This document shows, piece after piece, positions 6,956 through 13,873 of a stretch of 20,871 bases of DNA. Position 1 is the first letter of the stretch. Every line of letters starts with the position of its first letter. A model generated the notes under the pieces. It saw nothing but the letters and a program-made list of their open reading frames with translations, was not told the DNA's origin and ran no database searches. The position numbers and the translations under genes are program-made. Source of the stretch: CAYMKL01 sp964390805. GTDB lineage: Bacteria; Chloroflexota; Anaerolineae; VGOG01. The stretch spans positions 1 to 20,871 of the forward strand of contig CAYMKL010000122.1 in the NCBI GenBank assembly GCA_964390805.1. The letters are read 5' to 3'.

Positions 6956-6956
6956 A
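6920..6956 (+). terminator. Regulatory terminator of the serS T-box
   Basis: A 12-bp stem with wobble pairs (6920-6931 against 6939-6950, including CTCTTCGTCC / GGATGAGGAG) has a 7-nt loop and is followed by TTTTTATT. Its 5' side begins directly after the T-box core, as expected for mutually exclusive terminator and antiterminator. Confidence 0.85.
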
Positions 6957-6980
6957 TTAAACTAAAGGAGGAAGTTTGTC

Positions 6981-8249
6981 ATGCTTGATCTAAATTTCGT
7001 ACGCGAGAACCCAGACCAGGTCAAAGAGGCTCTGGTCAAACTGAACACCGACGCGCCCATTGACGAGATCCTGGCCCTGGACGAGGAGCGGCGCACTCTG
7101 CTGACGGAGGTGGAAGCCCTGAAGCATCAGCGCAATGTCACCTCTGAAAAGATCGGGCGCATGGCGAAGGGAGAAGAACGCCAGGCTCTCATCGCAGGGA
7201 TGCGCCAGGTGGGGGAGCGCATCAAAGCCCTGGATAGCCAAGTGAGCGATGTGGAAGAACGGCTTGAGGAGGCCATGCTTCAGGTGCCCAACATGCCCCA
7301 CGGGACGGTTCCTGTTGGCAAGGATGACAGCGAGAACCTGGTGGTGCGCACTGAGGGGGAACCTCGCCAGTTCGATTTCGAACCACTGCCGCACTGGGAT
7401 TTGGGGCCGGTGTTGGACATCATTGACTTCGAGCGGGGGGTGAAGCTCTCTGGCACGCGCTTCTATGTGCTCAAGGGTCCGGGAGCCAGGCTTCAACGGG
7501 CGCTCATCACCTGGATGCTCGACCTGCACGTGAAAGAGCACGGCTACACCGAAATCTACCCGCCCTTCGTCGTCAAGCGAGAAGGCATGGTCGGAGCAGC
7601 ACACTTGCCTAAGTTCGAGGACAACATCTACCACGACGTCGAAGACGACCTCTGGTTCATCGGCACAGCCGAGGTTCCGCTGACCAACCTGCATCGCGAC
7701 GAGATCCTGAGCGCGGACCAGTTGCCGCTGTCCTACGTGGCCTACACGCCCTGTTTCCGCCGGGAGAAATTCTCCGCCGGCAAGGACACGCGGGGCATCA
7801 AGCGAGGCCATCAGTTCGACAAGGTGGAGATGTACAAGTTCGCCACTTCGGAGAACTCCTACGAGGAACTGGAGAAGATGGTGGACAACGCGGAGGACGT
7901 GTGTCGAGGATTGGGCATCCCCCACCGGGTGGTGCAGATGTGCACCGGCGACCTGGGCTTCGCTGCCGCCAAGAAGTACGACGTTGAGGTTTGGGCTCCA
8001 GGCTGCGAGGAGTGGCTGGAGGCCAGCTCTTGCTCCAACTGCGAGGGCTTCCAGTCCCGCCGGGCCAACATTCGCTACCGGCCGGAGCGCGGCGCCAGGC
8101 CTGAGTTCGCCCACACCCTCAACGGAAGCGGCCTGGCCCTGCCCCGAACTCTGATCGCTGTCATGGAAAACTACCAACAGGCCGATGGCAGCATCGTCGT
8201 TCCTGAAGTGCTGCGGCCCTACATGGGCGGGATGGAAGTCATCAGCTAG
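6981..8249 (+). CDS. serS: Seryl-tRNA synthetase
   Basis: Class II aminoacyl-tRNA synthetase that charges tRNA-Ser with serine in the cytoplasm. The N-terminal tRNA-binding coiled coil spans about residues 1-110. The catalytic core has TAEVPL (229-234), motif 2 with CFRRE and SAGKDTRGIKRGHQFDKVE (259-283), the zinc-free bacterial-type WLEASSCSNC (345-354), and motif 3 GSGLALPRTLIAVMENYQ (382-399). At 422 aa it is full length. ATG 6981 has a strong AAAGGAGG 9 nt upstream. Expression should be controlled by the T-box leader, so it rises when tRNA-Ser is uncharged. Nothing is missing. Confidence 0.98.
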   Translation: MLDLNFVRENPDQVKEALVKLNTDAPIDEILALDEERRTLLTEVEALKHQRNVTSEKIGRMAKGEERQALIAGMRQVGERIKALDSQVSDVEERLEEAMLQVPNMPHGTVPVGKDDSENLVVRTEGEPRQFDFEPLPHWDLGPVLDIIDFERGVKLSGTRFYVLKGPGARLQRALITWMLDLHVKEHGYTEIYPPFVVKREGMVGAAHLPKFEDNIYHDVEDDLWFIGTAEVPLTNLHRDEILSADQLPLSYVAYTPCFRREKFSAGKDTRGIKRGHQFDKVEMYKFATSENSYEELEKMVDNAEDVCRGLGIPHRVVQMCTGDLGFAAAKKYDVEVWAPGCEEWLEASSCSNCEGFQSRRANIRYRPERGARPEFAHTLNGSGLALPRTLIAVMENYQQADGSIVVPEVLRPYMGGMEVIS

Positions 8250-8255
8250 GGCTGC

Positions 8256-8283
8256 GTGAAACGTGAAACGTCAAACGTGAATC
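8256..8283. repeat. Four-unit 7-bp tandem repeat after serS
   Basis: Four heptamers follow one another: GTGAAAC twice, then GTCAAAC, then GTGAATC. The array starts 6 bp after the serS stop. It shares the 7-bp period, but not the sequence, of the array in the serS leader. Confidence 0.7.
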
Positions 8284-8328
8284 GCTGCCAGCAGGTCGAA
8301 TCCCCTTGACGCCGAAATTAGAACAGAA

Positions 8329-8366
8329 AAGCTCGGAAACGCTGTGCGCTTCCGAGCTTCTTCATT
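8329..8366. terminator. Bidirectional terminator between serS and the PFK gene
   Basis: A perfect 10-bp stem (AAGCTCGGAA at 8329-8338 with TTCCGAGCTT at 8350-8359) has an 11-nt loop. Rightward it is followed by CTTCTTCATT, leftward by TTTTCTGTTC after the stem. It serves two convergent genes, and the leftward side has the better U-tract. Confidence 0.75.
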
Positions 8367-8382
8367 GAACGACCCACAGATT

Positions 8383-9543
8383 TTAGTACAGGAACATCGG
8401 CTTGCCGTGGACGTGCCAGACCTTGGGCCGGTACTCTTCGACGTCGTACAGAGCACGCACGTCCACAGTCTTTACCCCCAGCAATGGCGACTCCGCCGTC
8501 ACGTCGGTGTAACGCCCATCACGCAAGGCCACCATGCGCCCAAACTTTTTCGTCGCAATCAGGTCCATGGCGATATTGGCGTAGTTGATGGCAACCATAA
8601 CGTCCAAGGCATCCGGCTCCCCGGAGCGCATCAGATAGGCGACTTCCTGCATCAGCGTCTGTTCGCCCGTTATCTTCTCCAGCCTGGCAGCGGTCACAGC
8701 ACCGATGCCACCCAGCTTTTTGTGCCCATAGGGGTCAAGCCTTTCGTCCTTATGGACAGTTTCCTCACCTATGATCTTGGCCCCTTCGGAGATGGTCATC
8801 ATGGCGTAATGGCTAGGGTTGGCGCGTTTGTCCCCCATCAGCAAATCGGCCAGTTTCTCGATGTCGAAACGGACTTCGGAGATGATGGCCCGATCTACAC
8901 CGGCCAGATATGCAGAGATAAGCGAGGTCTCCCCACAGTGGCGCCCAAATAGCTCGATGATCCCGATACGCTCGTGAGAGCCAGCAGAGCTGCGCAGTTG
9001 GTGGATGAAACCGACGCTGCGGGTGACTGTGGTCGAAAAGCCGATGCAGAAATCGGTCCCAAAGACATCGTTGTCCATTGTCTTGGGGATGGATACGATG
9101 GGGAACCCCTCACGGTACAGCCGGGCGGCGTATCCCAGCGTGTCCTCACCACCGATGGGGATCAACACGTCAATGCCCAAATGGTTCAGATTGTTGAGCA
9201 CGTGAGAAGTATAGTCCAGTAACCCTCTATTGTCGGGCTCCCGTCCTTCTGGTTTCAGAAAGGCCGGTGCTCTTTCCGGCAGCACGCGACTGGGGTTGAC
9301 CCGGGAGGTGTGCAAGAAAGTACCGCCGGTGCGATCAATGGTGCGAGTGTTAGCCTTACTCAAAGGTTGGATATAACGCTCGTGGGTTTCAGGGTCATCC
9401 GGGTTGTAGTGCAGCAGACCCATCCAGCCGCGCCGAATGCCGACTATCTCGTAGCCTTCACTCTCGCCGCGGTAGGCCACCGTCTTGATGGCAGCGTTCA
9501 AGCCAGGGACATCCCCGCCGCCAGTTAGTATTCCAATCCTCAT
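8383..9543 (-). CDS. pfp: 6-phosphofructokinase, predicted pyrophosphate-dependent
   Basis: Phosphorylates fructose 6-phosphate at C1 in glycolysis; a PPi-dependent form is reversible. The N-terminal phosphate-donor loop is TGGGDVPGLNAAI (7-19). The active site contains IGGEDTLG (130-137) and PKTMDND (153-159), where D157 is the expected catalytic base. In the PFK family the residue pair at E. coli positions 104 and 124 separates donors: Gly/Gly for ATP, Asp/Lys for PPi. Here they are Asp134 and Lys154, pointing to PPi. At 386 aa it is slightly longer than E. coli PfkA, as in the group III enzymes. ATG 9543 has GGGAGGAG upstream. It is the last gene of the fba-fbp-pfp set. Donor use is predicted, not shown. 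Confidence 0.92.
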   Translation of the reverse strand: MRIGILTGGGDVPGLNAAIKTVAYRGESEGYEIVGIRRGWMGLLHYNPDDPETHERYIQPLSKANTRTIDRTGGTFLHTSRVNPSRVLPERAPAFLKPEGREPDNRGLLDYTSHVLNNLNHLGIDVLIPIGGEDTLGYAARLYREGFPIVSIPKTMDNDVFGTDFCIGFSTTVTRSVGFIHQLRSSAGSHERIGIIELFGRHCGETSLISAYLAGVDRAIISEVRFDIEKLADLLMGDKRANPSHYAMMTISEGAKIIGEETVHKDERLDPYGHKKLGGIGAVTAARLEKITGEQTLMQEVAYLMRSGEPDALDVMVAINYANIAMDLIATKKFGRMVALRDGRYTDVTAESPLLGVKTVDVRALYDVEEYRPKVWHVHGKPMFLY

Positions 9544-9600
9544 AAGTCTCCTCCCGTAAGTTTAGCCTGATCTATCCAAACCCGGTACATCAATTTGCTC

Positions 9601-9693
9601 CCGCTGGATCTGGCGATCCAGCGGTTTGACGGCGGATTTGACAATCCACCGCGAGCGATTGTGTTCTACTGAAACGGGGATTTGGCAATCCCC
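9601..9693. repeat. Three tandem hairpins with TGGC/TGAC loops between fbp and pfp
   Basis: Hairpin 1 has CCGCTGGATC / GATCCAGCGG around TGGC (9601-9624). Hairpin 2 has GGATT / AATCC around TGAC (9634-9647) plus outer pairs. Hairpin 3 has GGGGATT / AATCCCC around TGGC (9676-9693). GAGCGATT recurs after hairpins 2 and 3. A 17-bp core of hairpin 1 recurs exactly at 13958-13974. It fills most of the 167-bp gap between two genes probably sharing a transcript. Confidence 0.7.
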
Positions 9694-9710
9694 TCAGAGC
9701 GATTTTGGGG

Positions 9711-10727
9711 CTACCCAAACTCGCGGAGGAACTGTTCGGCCTTGTCAACGTCCTCGCGGCTGCCGATGAACAGGGGCACTCGCTGGTGCAGTGACTCTGG
9801 CTGTATGAGCATGATGTCCTGCGTGCCGTCGGAGGCGCGCCCGCCCGCCTGTTCGACGATGAAGGCCACGGGCGCCGCCTCGTAGAGCAGCCGGAGTTTG
9901 CCGTGCGGTTTCTTGGGATCCCTGGTGTCGGCCGGGTACATGAAAATGCCGCCCGCCAGCAGGTTGCGGTGAAAGTCCGCCACCAGCGTGCCAATGTAGC
10001 GCCCCGAACAGGGTCGGCCGGTAGCCCTATCGGGCGCCTTCAGGTAATCCACGTAGCGGCGAACGCCCTCGCTCCAGTAGTGATAGTTCCCCTCGTTAGT
10101 GCTATAATACTTGCCTCGGGACGGAATCTGGATGTTGGGATGCGAGAGCAAGAACTCGCCCACGCTGGGGTCCAGGGTAAAGCCATGCACTCCCTGACCG
10201 CTCGTGTAAACCATCATGGTGCTGGAGCCGTAGATGACGTAGCCCGCAGCGACCTGCTTGTAGCCGGGTTGCAAGAAGTCTTCCAACGTGCCCCGTCGTC
10301 CACCCGAGACCTTGCGGTGGATGGAGAAAGTCGTGCCCACGCTAACATTCATGTCAATGTTGGCCGAGCCATCCAGCGGGTCAAAGACGAGCACGTATTT
10401 GCCACAAGGAAACTGTTCCGGGATGGGAATAATGTCGGGGTTCTCCTCGGAGGCCATGGCGCACAACCGACCCGTGTGATCGTTCATGCGGATTATGGCC
10501 TCGTTGGCAAACACGTCCAGCTTCATCACCTGCTCGCCCTGAACATTGACTTCGCCAGCGAGACCCAGGATCTCCACCAGACCCGCCTTGCTCACCTCAC
10601 GGGAGATGATCTTGGCTGCCAGAGCGATGTCGTACAGCAAATAGGTAAGCTCGCCCGTCGCCTCGGGAAAGAAGAACCGCTGTTGTTCTAGGATATGGCG
10701 CTCAATAGTGATGATCTTTGCGGCCAT
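9711..10727 (-). CDS. fbp: Class I fructose-1,6-bisphosphatase
   Basis: Hydrolyses fructose 1,6-bisphosphate to fructose 6-phosphate in gluconeogenesis. Metal and active-site motifs are all present: SEE (93-95), the signature DPLDGSANID (116-125), the substrate loop YYSTNEGNYHYW (207-218), RYIGTLVADFHR (243-254), and E283 within LLYEAAPVAFIVEQAGG. Length 338 aa is normal. ATG 10727 lies 15 bp after the aldolase stop; the aldolase's last codons supply GAGGAG at long spacing and the closer site is weak, so translational coupling is likely. Two TAGCGGA heptamers sit in that junction. The gene is intact and clearly cotranscribed with fba. With a reversible PPi-PFK alongside, flux at this step may be set by two enzymes. 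Confidence 0.97.
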   Translation of the reverse strand: MAAKIITIERHILEQQRFFFPEATGELTYLLYDIALAAKIISREVSKAGLVEILGLAGEVNVQGEQVMKLDVFANEAIIRMNDHTGRLCAMASEENPDIIPIPEQFPCGKYVLVFDPLDGSANIDMNVSVGTTFSIHRKVSGGRRGTLEDFLQPGYKQVAAGYVIYGSSTMMVYTSGQGVHGFTLDPSVGEFLLSHPNIQIPSRGKYYSTNEGNYHYWSEGVRRYVDYLKAPDRATGRPCSGRYIGTLVADFHRNLLAGGIFMYPADTRDPKKPHGKLRLLYEAAPVAFIVEQAGGRASDGTQDIMLIQPESLHQRVPLFIGSREDVDKAEQFLREFG

Positions 10728-10742
10728 GGGATCCGCTATCCG

Positions 10743-11666
10743 CTACTCCTCACTCCCCCCCAGGTCTACACTCCGGTACTGCCTGGGTGGGCTTTTGAAG
10801 CCACCGCTGGAATCAATGCGGTTGTTGCTCCTGAAAAGACGTATCTTCTCCCGCACTGCTTCTTTGGTATTCTCGCGAGAGATGCTCAGGTACTTGCGTG
10901 GATCCACTTCGTCGGGATGCTTCTCGAAACCCTCTCTCATTCCGCGCACAAAAGCCTGACTCAGATAAGTCGCTACGTTGACTTTGCAGATACCGTGCTC
11001 AATGGCCTCAAGCACACTCTCGTGCTTAACGCCTGATGCGCCGTGCAAGACCAACGGCACCCCGACCTTCTGGCGGATGGCATCAATACGCGGGATGTCC
11101 AGGGTGGCCTCGCGGGCCTTCATGGCATGGACTGAGCCGACAGCCGCAGCCAGAGAATCGGCTCCGGTCACCTCGATGAACTCTTTAGCCTGATCGGGGT
11201 CCGTCATAGCTGCTTCCACTTCCTCAGGCGTCACGCCGTCCGTGGCCCTAAGCACGCAGCCCAACTCCGCCTCGACAGGGATACCTATGATATGGCAGAT
11301 GTCACAAACCTTTTTGGTAATAGCCACGTTCTCGTCATAGGGGAGCTTAGAGCCATCGAACATCAGGGAGGTGAAGCCGGCGCGCAAACACATCACGTTC
11401 TGCTCGAAGCTGGTGCCGTGGTCCAGGTGCAGAACCACGGGAATACCAGCCTGCTCGGCAGCGATCTTCACCAAGCCAGCCGCGAAATCCAGACCAGCAT
11501 AGCGGATGGCTCCCTGGCTGACCTGCAGGATGACCGGCGCGCGCTCCTCCTCGGCAGTCTCGACGATGGCCTGCACCATTTCCATGTTGTTGGCATTGAA
11601 GGCCCCCACAGCGAAACGCTCGGCCAAAGCAAGCTGTAGTATTTCCTTGCTGGTTACTAATGGCAT
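10743..11666 (-). CDS. fba: Class II ketose-bisphosphate aldolase (fructose-1,6-bisphosphate aldolase)
   Basis: Zinc-dependent aldolase that interconverts fructose 1,6-bisphosphate with DHAP and glyceraldehyde 3-phosphate. Visible motifs are LHLDHG (catalytic Asp and zinc His), VEAELGCV, AVGSVHAM (zinc His), LVLHGASG (zinc His) and KVNVATYL. The last motif, with Ala where E. coli FbaA has Asp (NIDT), is typical of the class IIB/GatY-KbaY branch, so tagatose-bisphosphate cannot be excluded by sequence. Position beside fbp and pfp favours the fructose substrate. ATG 11666 is preferred over the TTG two codons earlier because AAAGGTG then lies about 8 nt upstream. The length is about 307 aa. A hydrophilic Ser/Gly/Arg-rich tail of about 25 residues follows the usual C-terminal end. 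Confidence 0.94.
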   Translation of the reverse strand: MPLVTSKEILQLALAERFAVGAFNANNMEMVQAIVETAEEERAPVILQVSQGAIRYAGLDFAAGLVKIAAEQAGIPVVLHLDHGTSFEQNVMCLRAGFTSLMFDGSKLPYDENVAITKKVCDICHIIGIPVEAELGCVLRATDGVTPEEVEAAMTDPDQAKEFIEVTGADSLAAAVGSVHAMKAREATLDIPRIDAIRQKVGVPLVLHGASGVKHESVLEAIEHGICKVNVATYLSQAFVRGMREGFEKHPDEVDPRKYLSISRENTKEAVREKIRLFRSNNRIDSSGGFKSPPRQYRSVDLGGSEE

Positions 11667-11690
11667 TGGCAATCACCTTTCTGTTATCTG

Positions 11691-11792
11691 TGTCATTGCG
11701 AGTGTAGCGAAGCAATCTCCTCTGTCGTGGGCTGGAGATTGCTTCGTCGCGGAGTTTACCCTGAGCCTGCCGAAGGGCTCCTCTCAATGACA
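11691..11792. repeat. Palindromic interspersed repeat (TGTCATTGCGAG type) with nested TGAGCCTGCCGAAGG
   Basis: TGTCATTG (11691-11698) and CAATGACA (11785-11792) bound the element. Inside, GAAGCAATCTCC (11709-11720) pairs perfectly with GGAGATTGCTTC (11734-11745). A second short repeat, CTGAGCCTGCCGAAGG, is nested on the right and resembles the copy near 16405. Such elements are non-coding and mobile-looking, but no transposase is present. It separates fba from the tRNA. Confidence 0.75.
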
Positions 11793-11814
11793 CTCTGCCT
11801 CGTTCGCGCCCCTA

Positions 11815-11859
11815 GCCAAAACGATGGGGCTACCCCCTGACCATCAGAGATCAGCCCCA
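11815..11859 (-). terminator. Probable terminator of the tRNA-Leu transcript
   Basis: TGGGGCT (11825-11831) pairs with AGCCCCA (11853-11859). The 21-nt loop contains a small CTGA / TCAG stem, and reading leftward the hairpin is followed by TCGTTTTGG. It lies about 60 bp past the tRNA 3' end. The U-tract is short, so read-through into fba is possible. Confidence 0.5.
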
Positions 11860-11919
11860 CCTACTTTCGGTGTAAGTTGCCTCTAGCCTTTCTGGACAAA
11901 ACCTGGTATAATTACGGTA

Positions 11920-12008
11920 TGGTGCCGAAGGTGGGACTCGAACCCACATGAGGTTAAAGCCTCAACGGTTTTTGAGACCGTCGCGTCTGCCTGTTCCGCC
12001 ACTTCGGC
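11920..12008 (-). tRNA. tRNA-Leu (anticodon CAA)
   Basis: An 89-nt class II tRNA with encoded CCA. The acceptor stem is GCCGAAG / CTTCGGC with discriminator A. The anticodon stem ACGGT / ACCGT has the loop CTCAAAA, giving anticodon CAA, which reads UUG. A long variable arm is present (TGAGG / CCTCA), as is a T arm GTGGG / CCCAC with loop TTCGAGT. Discriminator A and the long variable arm fit leucine. It is transcribed leftward from the promoter near 12145-12173. Confidence 0.97.
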
Positions 12009-12016
12009 CCAGAGGT

Positions 12017-12096
12017 GTTTCTACTTGGGAGAAACCAGGCTTCTCCCCTACTCAAAGGGGCGCACCGTTGCTTTGGCCGCTTTCCACAGTGTGGAA
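12017..12096 (-). promoter_or_regulatory. Palindrome-rich leader of the tRNA-Leu precursor
   Basis: Four stems lie between promoter and tRNA: GTTTCT / AGAAAC (12017-12035), GGGAGAA / TTCTCCC (12027-12047), CCCCT / AGGGG (12045-12060) and the 15-bp palindrome TTCCACA-G-TGTGGAA (12082-12096). The first two overlap and cannot form together. They may be processing signals, or repeat remnants. Confidence 0.35.
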
Positions 12097-12144
12097 GGTC
12101 ACATTTTCTTTGGCCAAAAACCTGGTCTCTGGACACCGCTATAA

Positions 12145-12173
12145 AGTATAAACCAATAAACGAATTTAGTCAA
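12145..12173 (-). promoter_or_regulatory. Sigma-70-type promoter of tRNA-Leu
   Basis: Reading leftward: -35 TTGACT (12173-12168), a 17-bp spacer and -10 TATACT (12150-12145). The start near 12138 leaves a precursor leader of about 130 nt. No equally good rightward promoter for the sigma factor gene was found in this gap. Confidence 0.65.
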
Positions 12174-12199
12174 GTCAATTTGCGTTAGGCGCGCAGCAG

Positions 12200-12793
12200 A
12201 TGGACGAAAAGGCCCTCATTGAGGCCGCACGCCAGGGCGACGTCGCCTCCTTCAACCGATTGGTGTTGAGCCATCAGAGCATGGTCTACAACCTTGCCTA
12301 TCGAATCCTGGGCGATGGTGACGCTGCCGCCGATGCAACTCAGGATGCCTTCATCTCCGCCTTCAGGGGCATAGACAAGTTCAGGGGCGGCTCTTTCAAA
12401 TCCTGGCTCATGCGCATCGTTACCAACGCCTGCTACGATCAGCTTCGTCTCAAGCAGCGGCGACCAGCTACGTCCCTGGATGCCATCCTTGAACTCGACT
12501 CAGTCCCCCAGCCGTCCCTCACTGATTCTGGGGAGTCGCCTGAGCAGTACGCCATGCGCCAGGAATTGAGCAGGACCATCCAGGTTGGCATGGGGACCTT
12601 GCCGCCAGAGCAGCGCGTCGCCCTGGTCCTCTCCGATGTCCAAGGGCTGAGCTACCAGGAGATAGCCGAGGTAACCGGCGCTTCTTTGGGAACAGTCAAG
12701 TCACGCCTGAGCCGCGCCCGAGGCAAAATGCGAGACTTTCTTTTAGAGCAGAGGGAACTTTTGCCCTCTCGATACCGTCTTAAGAACGAGTGA
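12200..12793 (+). CDS. ECF (extracytoplasmic function) RNA polymerase sigma factor
   Basis: Alternative sigma factor of the RpoE/SigW group that directs RNA polymerase to stress or envelope promoters. Region 2 spans about residues 20-88 (SHQSMVYNLAYRILGD, then ATQDAFISAFRGIDKF, then FKSWLMRIVTNACYD). A variable linker of about 35 aa follows, then region 4 at about 124-180 with LPPEQRVALVLSDVQGLSY and the recognition helix around GTVKSRLSRARGKMRDF. There is no region 1 or 3, as expected. Length 197 aa. ATG 12200 has only a weak ribosome site, and I see no clear promoter upstream. It is followed after 48 bp by a zinc-finger membrane protein that is very probably its anti-sigma factor. Confidence 0.96.
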   Translation: MDEKALIEAARQGDVASFNRLVLSHQSMVYNLAYRILGDGDAAADATQDAFISAFRGIDKFRGGSFKSWLMRIVTNACYDQLRLKQRRPATSLDAILELDSVPQPSLTDSGESPEQYAMRQELSRTIQVGMGTLPPEQRVALVLSDVQGLSYQEIAEVTGASLGTVKSRLSRARGKMRDFLLEQRELLPSRYRLKNE

Positions 12794-12798
12794 GCATC

Positions 12799-12823
12799 TG
12801 GCTGGTCAAGTAAGCACCAGCCA
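12799..12823 (+). other. Intercistronic hairpin between sigma and anti-sigma genes
   Basis: TGGCTGGT (12799-12806) pairs with ACCAGCCA (12816-12823), an 8-bp stem with a 9-nt loop. No T-run follows, so it is not a terminator. It may adjust the ratio of the two proteins by affecting mRNA stability. Confidence 0.4.
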
Positions 12824-12841
12824 CCGAAGTGGAGCAAACCA

Positions 12842-13861
12842 ATGTTCAGCCGCCTATTCAAATCTGAGCATCAACGCATTGAGGAGATGCTCTCCGCTTA
12901 CCTGGATGGTGAGCTCTCGCCCAAAGAGCAAGCCAGGGTGGAAAAGCATCTGGCTCAATGCGCCGACTGCGCTCGGAATTTGCACACCCTGCGCCAGACA
13001 GTGGCCCTGCTGGGACAGTTGCCCCCTGTGGCCGTGCCTCGTGCCTTTACCATCCGCCCAGCTCAGGTCGCCCAGAGCGCCAGATTCCTCCAGACGAGGC
13101 GAACCTATGCCTACCTCAGAGCCGCCACCGCTCTGGCGACCGTCCTCCTGGCCGTGGTGCTGGCCGGCGACGCCTTCTTGATCAGCCTGCCTCCCTACTG
13201 GGCTCCGGTCACGGCGCCTGAGGTGATTGTGCGGGAGGTGCCAGTGGAGAAGGTGGTGGTTCGGACCGTGGTGGTCGAGAAGGAGGTTGCGGTCACCGTG
13301 GAGGTGGAGAAGGAGGTGGTCGTCGAGAAGAAGGCGGTCGAGACCGTCGTCGTCGAGAAGGAAGTGGTCGTGGAAGCCCCTGTCGAAGCGCCAGTCCTTG
13401 AGAGCCAGTCTGCTTACGAGGCCACACCCTCGCCCGTCCCCGCCGAGGACAGAAGCGAATTGGTGCGAACGCCCAAACCCCTGCCTACCACGGGTACGGT
13501 GGCCAAGGAAATGGAGGCTGCCGGCGCCCCGCCTACGGTCGAAAAGGAGGTGCCGGCCGAAGCTCCACTAAGTCCTGGAGAGGAGCAAGTTGAAGCTACG
13601 CCAATGCCAACGCCGCTGCCAGCAGACACGGTTGTTGTGGCGGAGCCTGCCTTCACACCCACAGCCATGCCCACGGCCGTTGTGCAAGCCCTGCCTTCGA
13701 CACCTCTCCCGCAGAAACCGACTGCCCCGGCTGCTGTCCGTCGCGGCAGGTCTGAGTTGATAATATTGCGCATTATCGAAGTGAGCCTGGTAGTGCTAGT
13801 CCTCGTTTTGGCCATAGCCACGCTAGTTACCAAACGCCGCCAGAACATCGGTCGAAGGTAA
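12842..13861 (+). CDS. Zinc-finger (zf-HC2) anti-sigma factor with VEKEV-repeat tether and two TM helices
   Basis: Likely membrane anchor and inhibitor of the preceding sigma factor. The cytoplasmic zf-HC2 domain is at residues 10-55, with AYLDGEL and H36-x3-C40-x2-C43. TM1 is at about 93-116. A low-complexity segment rich in Val, Glu and Lys (about 128-185) repeats VEKEV-like units, followed by a Pro/Thr-rich region (190-300). TM2 is at about 306-330, with a basic cytoplasmic tail (KRRQNIGRR). Both ends are therefore predicted inside and about 190 residues outside. The extracytoplasmic part has no enzymatic motif; it may sense or span the envelope and be cut to release the sigma factor. GGAG lies 8 nt before ATG 12842. 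The anti-sigma call rests on domain and context. Confidence 0.9.
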   Translation: MFSRLFKSEHQRIEEMLSAYLDGELSPKEQARVEKHLAQCADCARNLHTLRQTVALLGQLPPVAVPRAFTIRPAQVAQSARFLQTRRTYAYLRAATALATVLLAVVLAGDAFLISLPPYWAPVTAPEVIVREVPVEKVVVRTVVVEKEVAVTVEVEKEVVVEKKAVETVVVEKEVVVEAPVEAPVLESQSAYEATPSPVPAEDRSELVRTPKPLPTTGTVAKEMEAAGAPPTVEKEVPAEAPLSPGEEQVEATPMPTPLPADTVVVAEPAFTPTAMPTAVVQALPSTPLPQKPTAPAAVRRGRSELIILRIIEVSLVVLVLVLAIATLVTKRRQNIGRR

Positions 13862-13873
13862 ACCTTCGCTCTG

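Noticed and set aside
6990..8177. 395-codon open frame antisense to serS
   Set aside because: A GC-rich shadow of a clear seryl-tRNA synthetase gene, with no promoter or ribosome site of its own.
9601..9693. CRISPR array
   Set aside because: The three hairpins differ in stem sequence and spacing; there are no identical repeats with unique spacers and no cas genes.
11893..11912. TGGACA and TATAAT in tandem near the tRNA-Leu 3' end
   Set aside because: The spacing is 8 bp, far too short for a promoter, and nothing suitable lies downstream on that strand.
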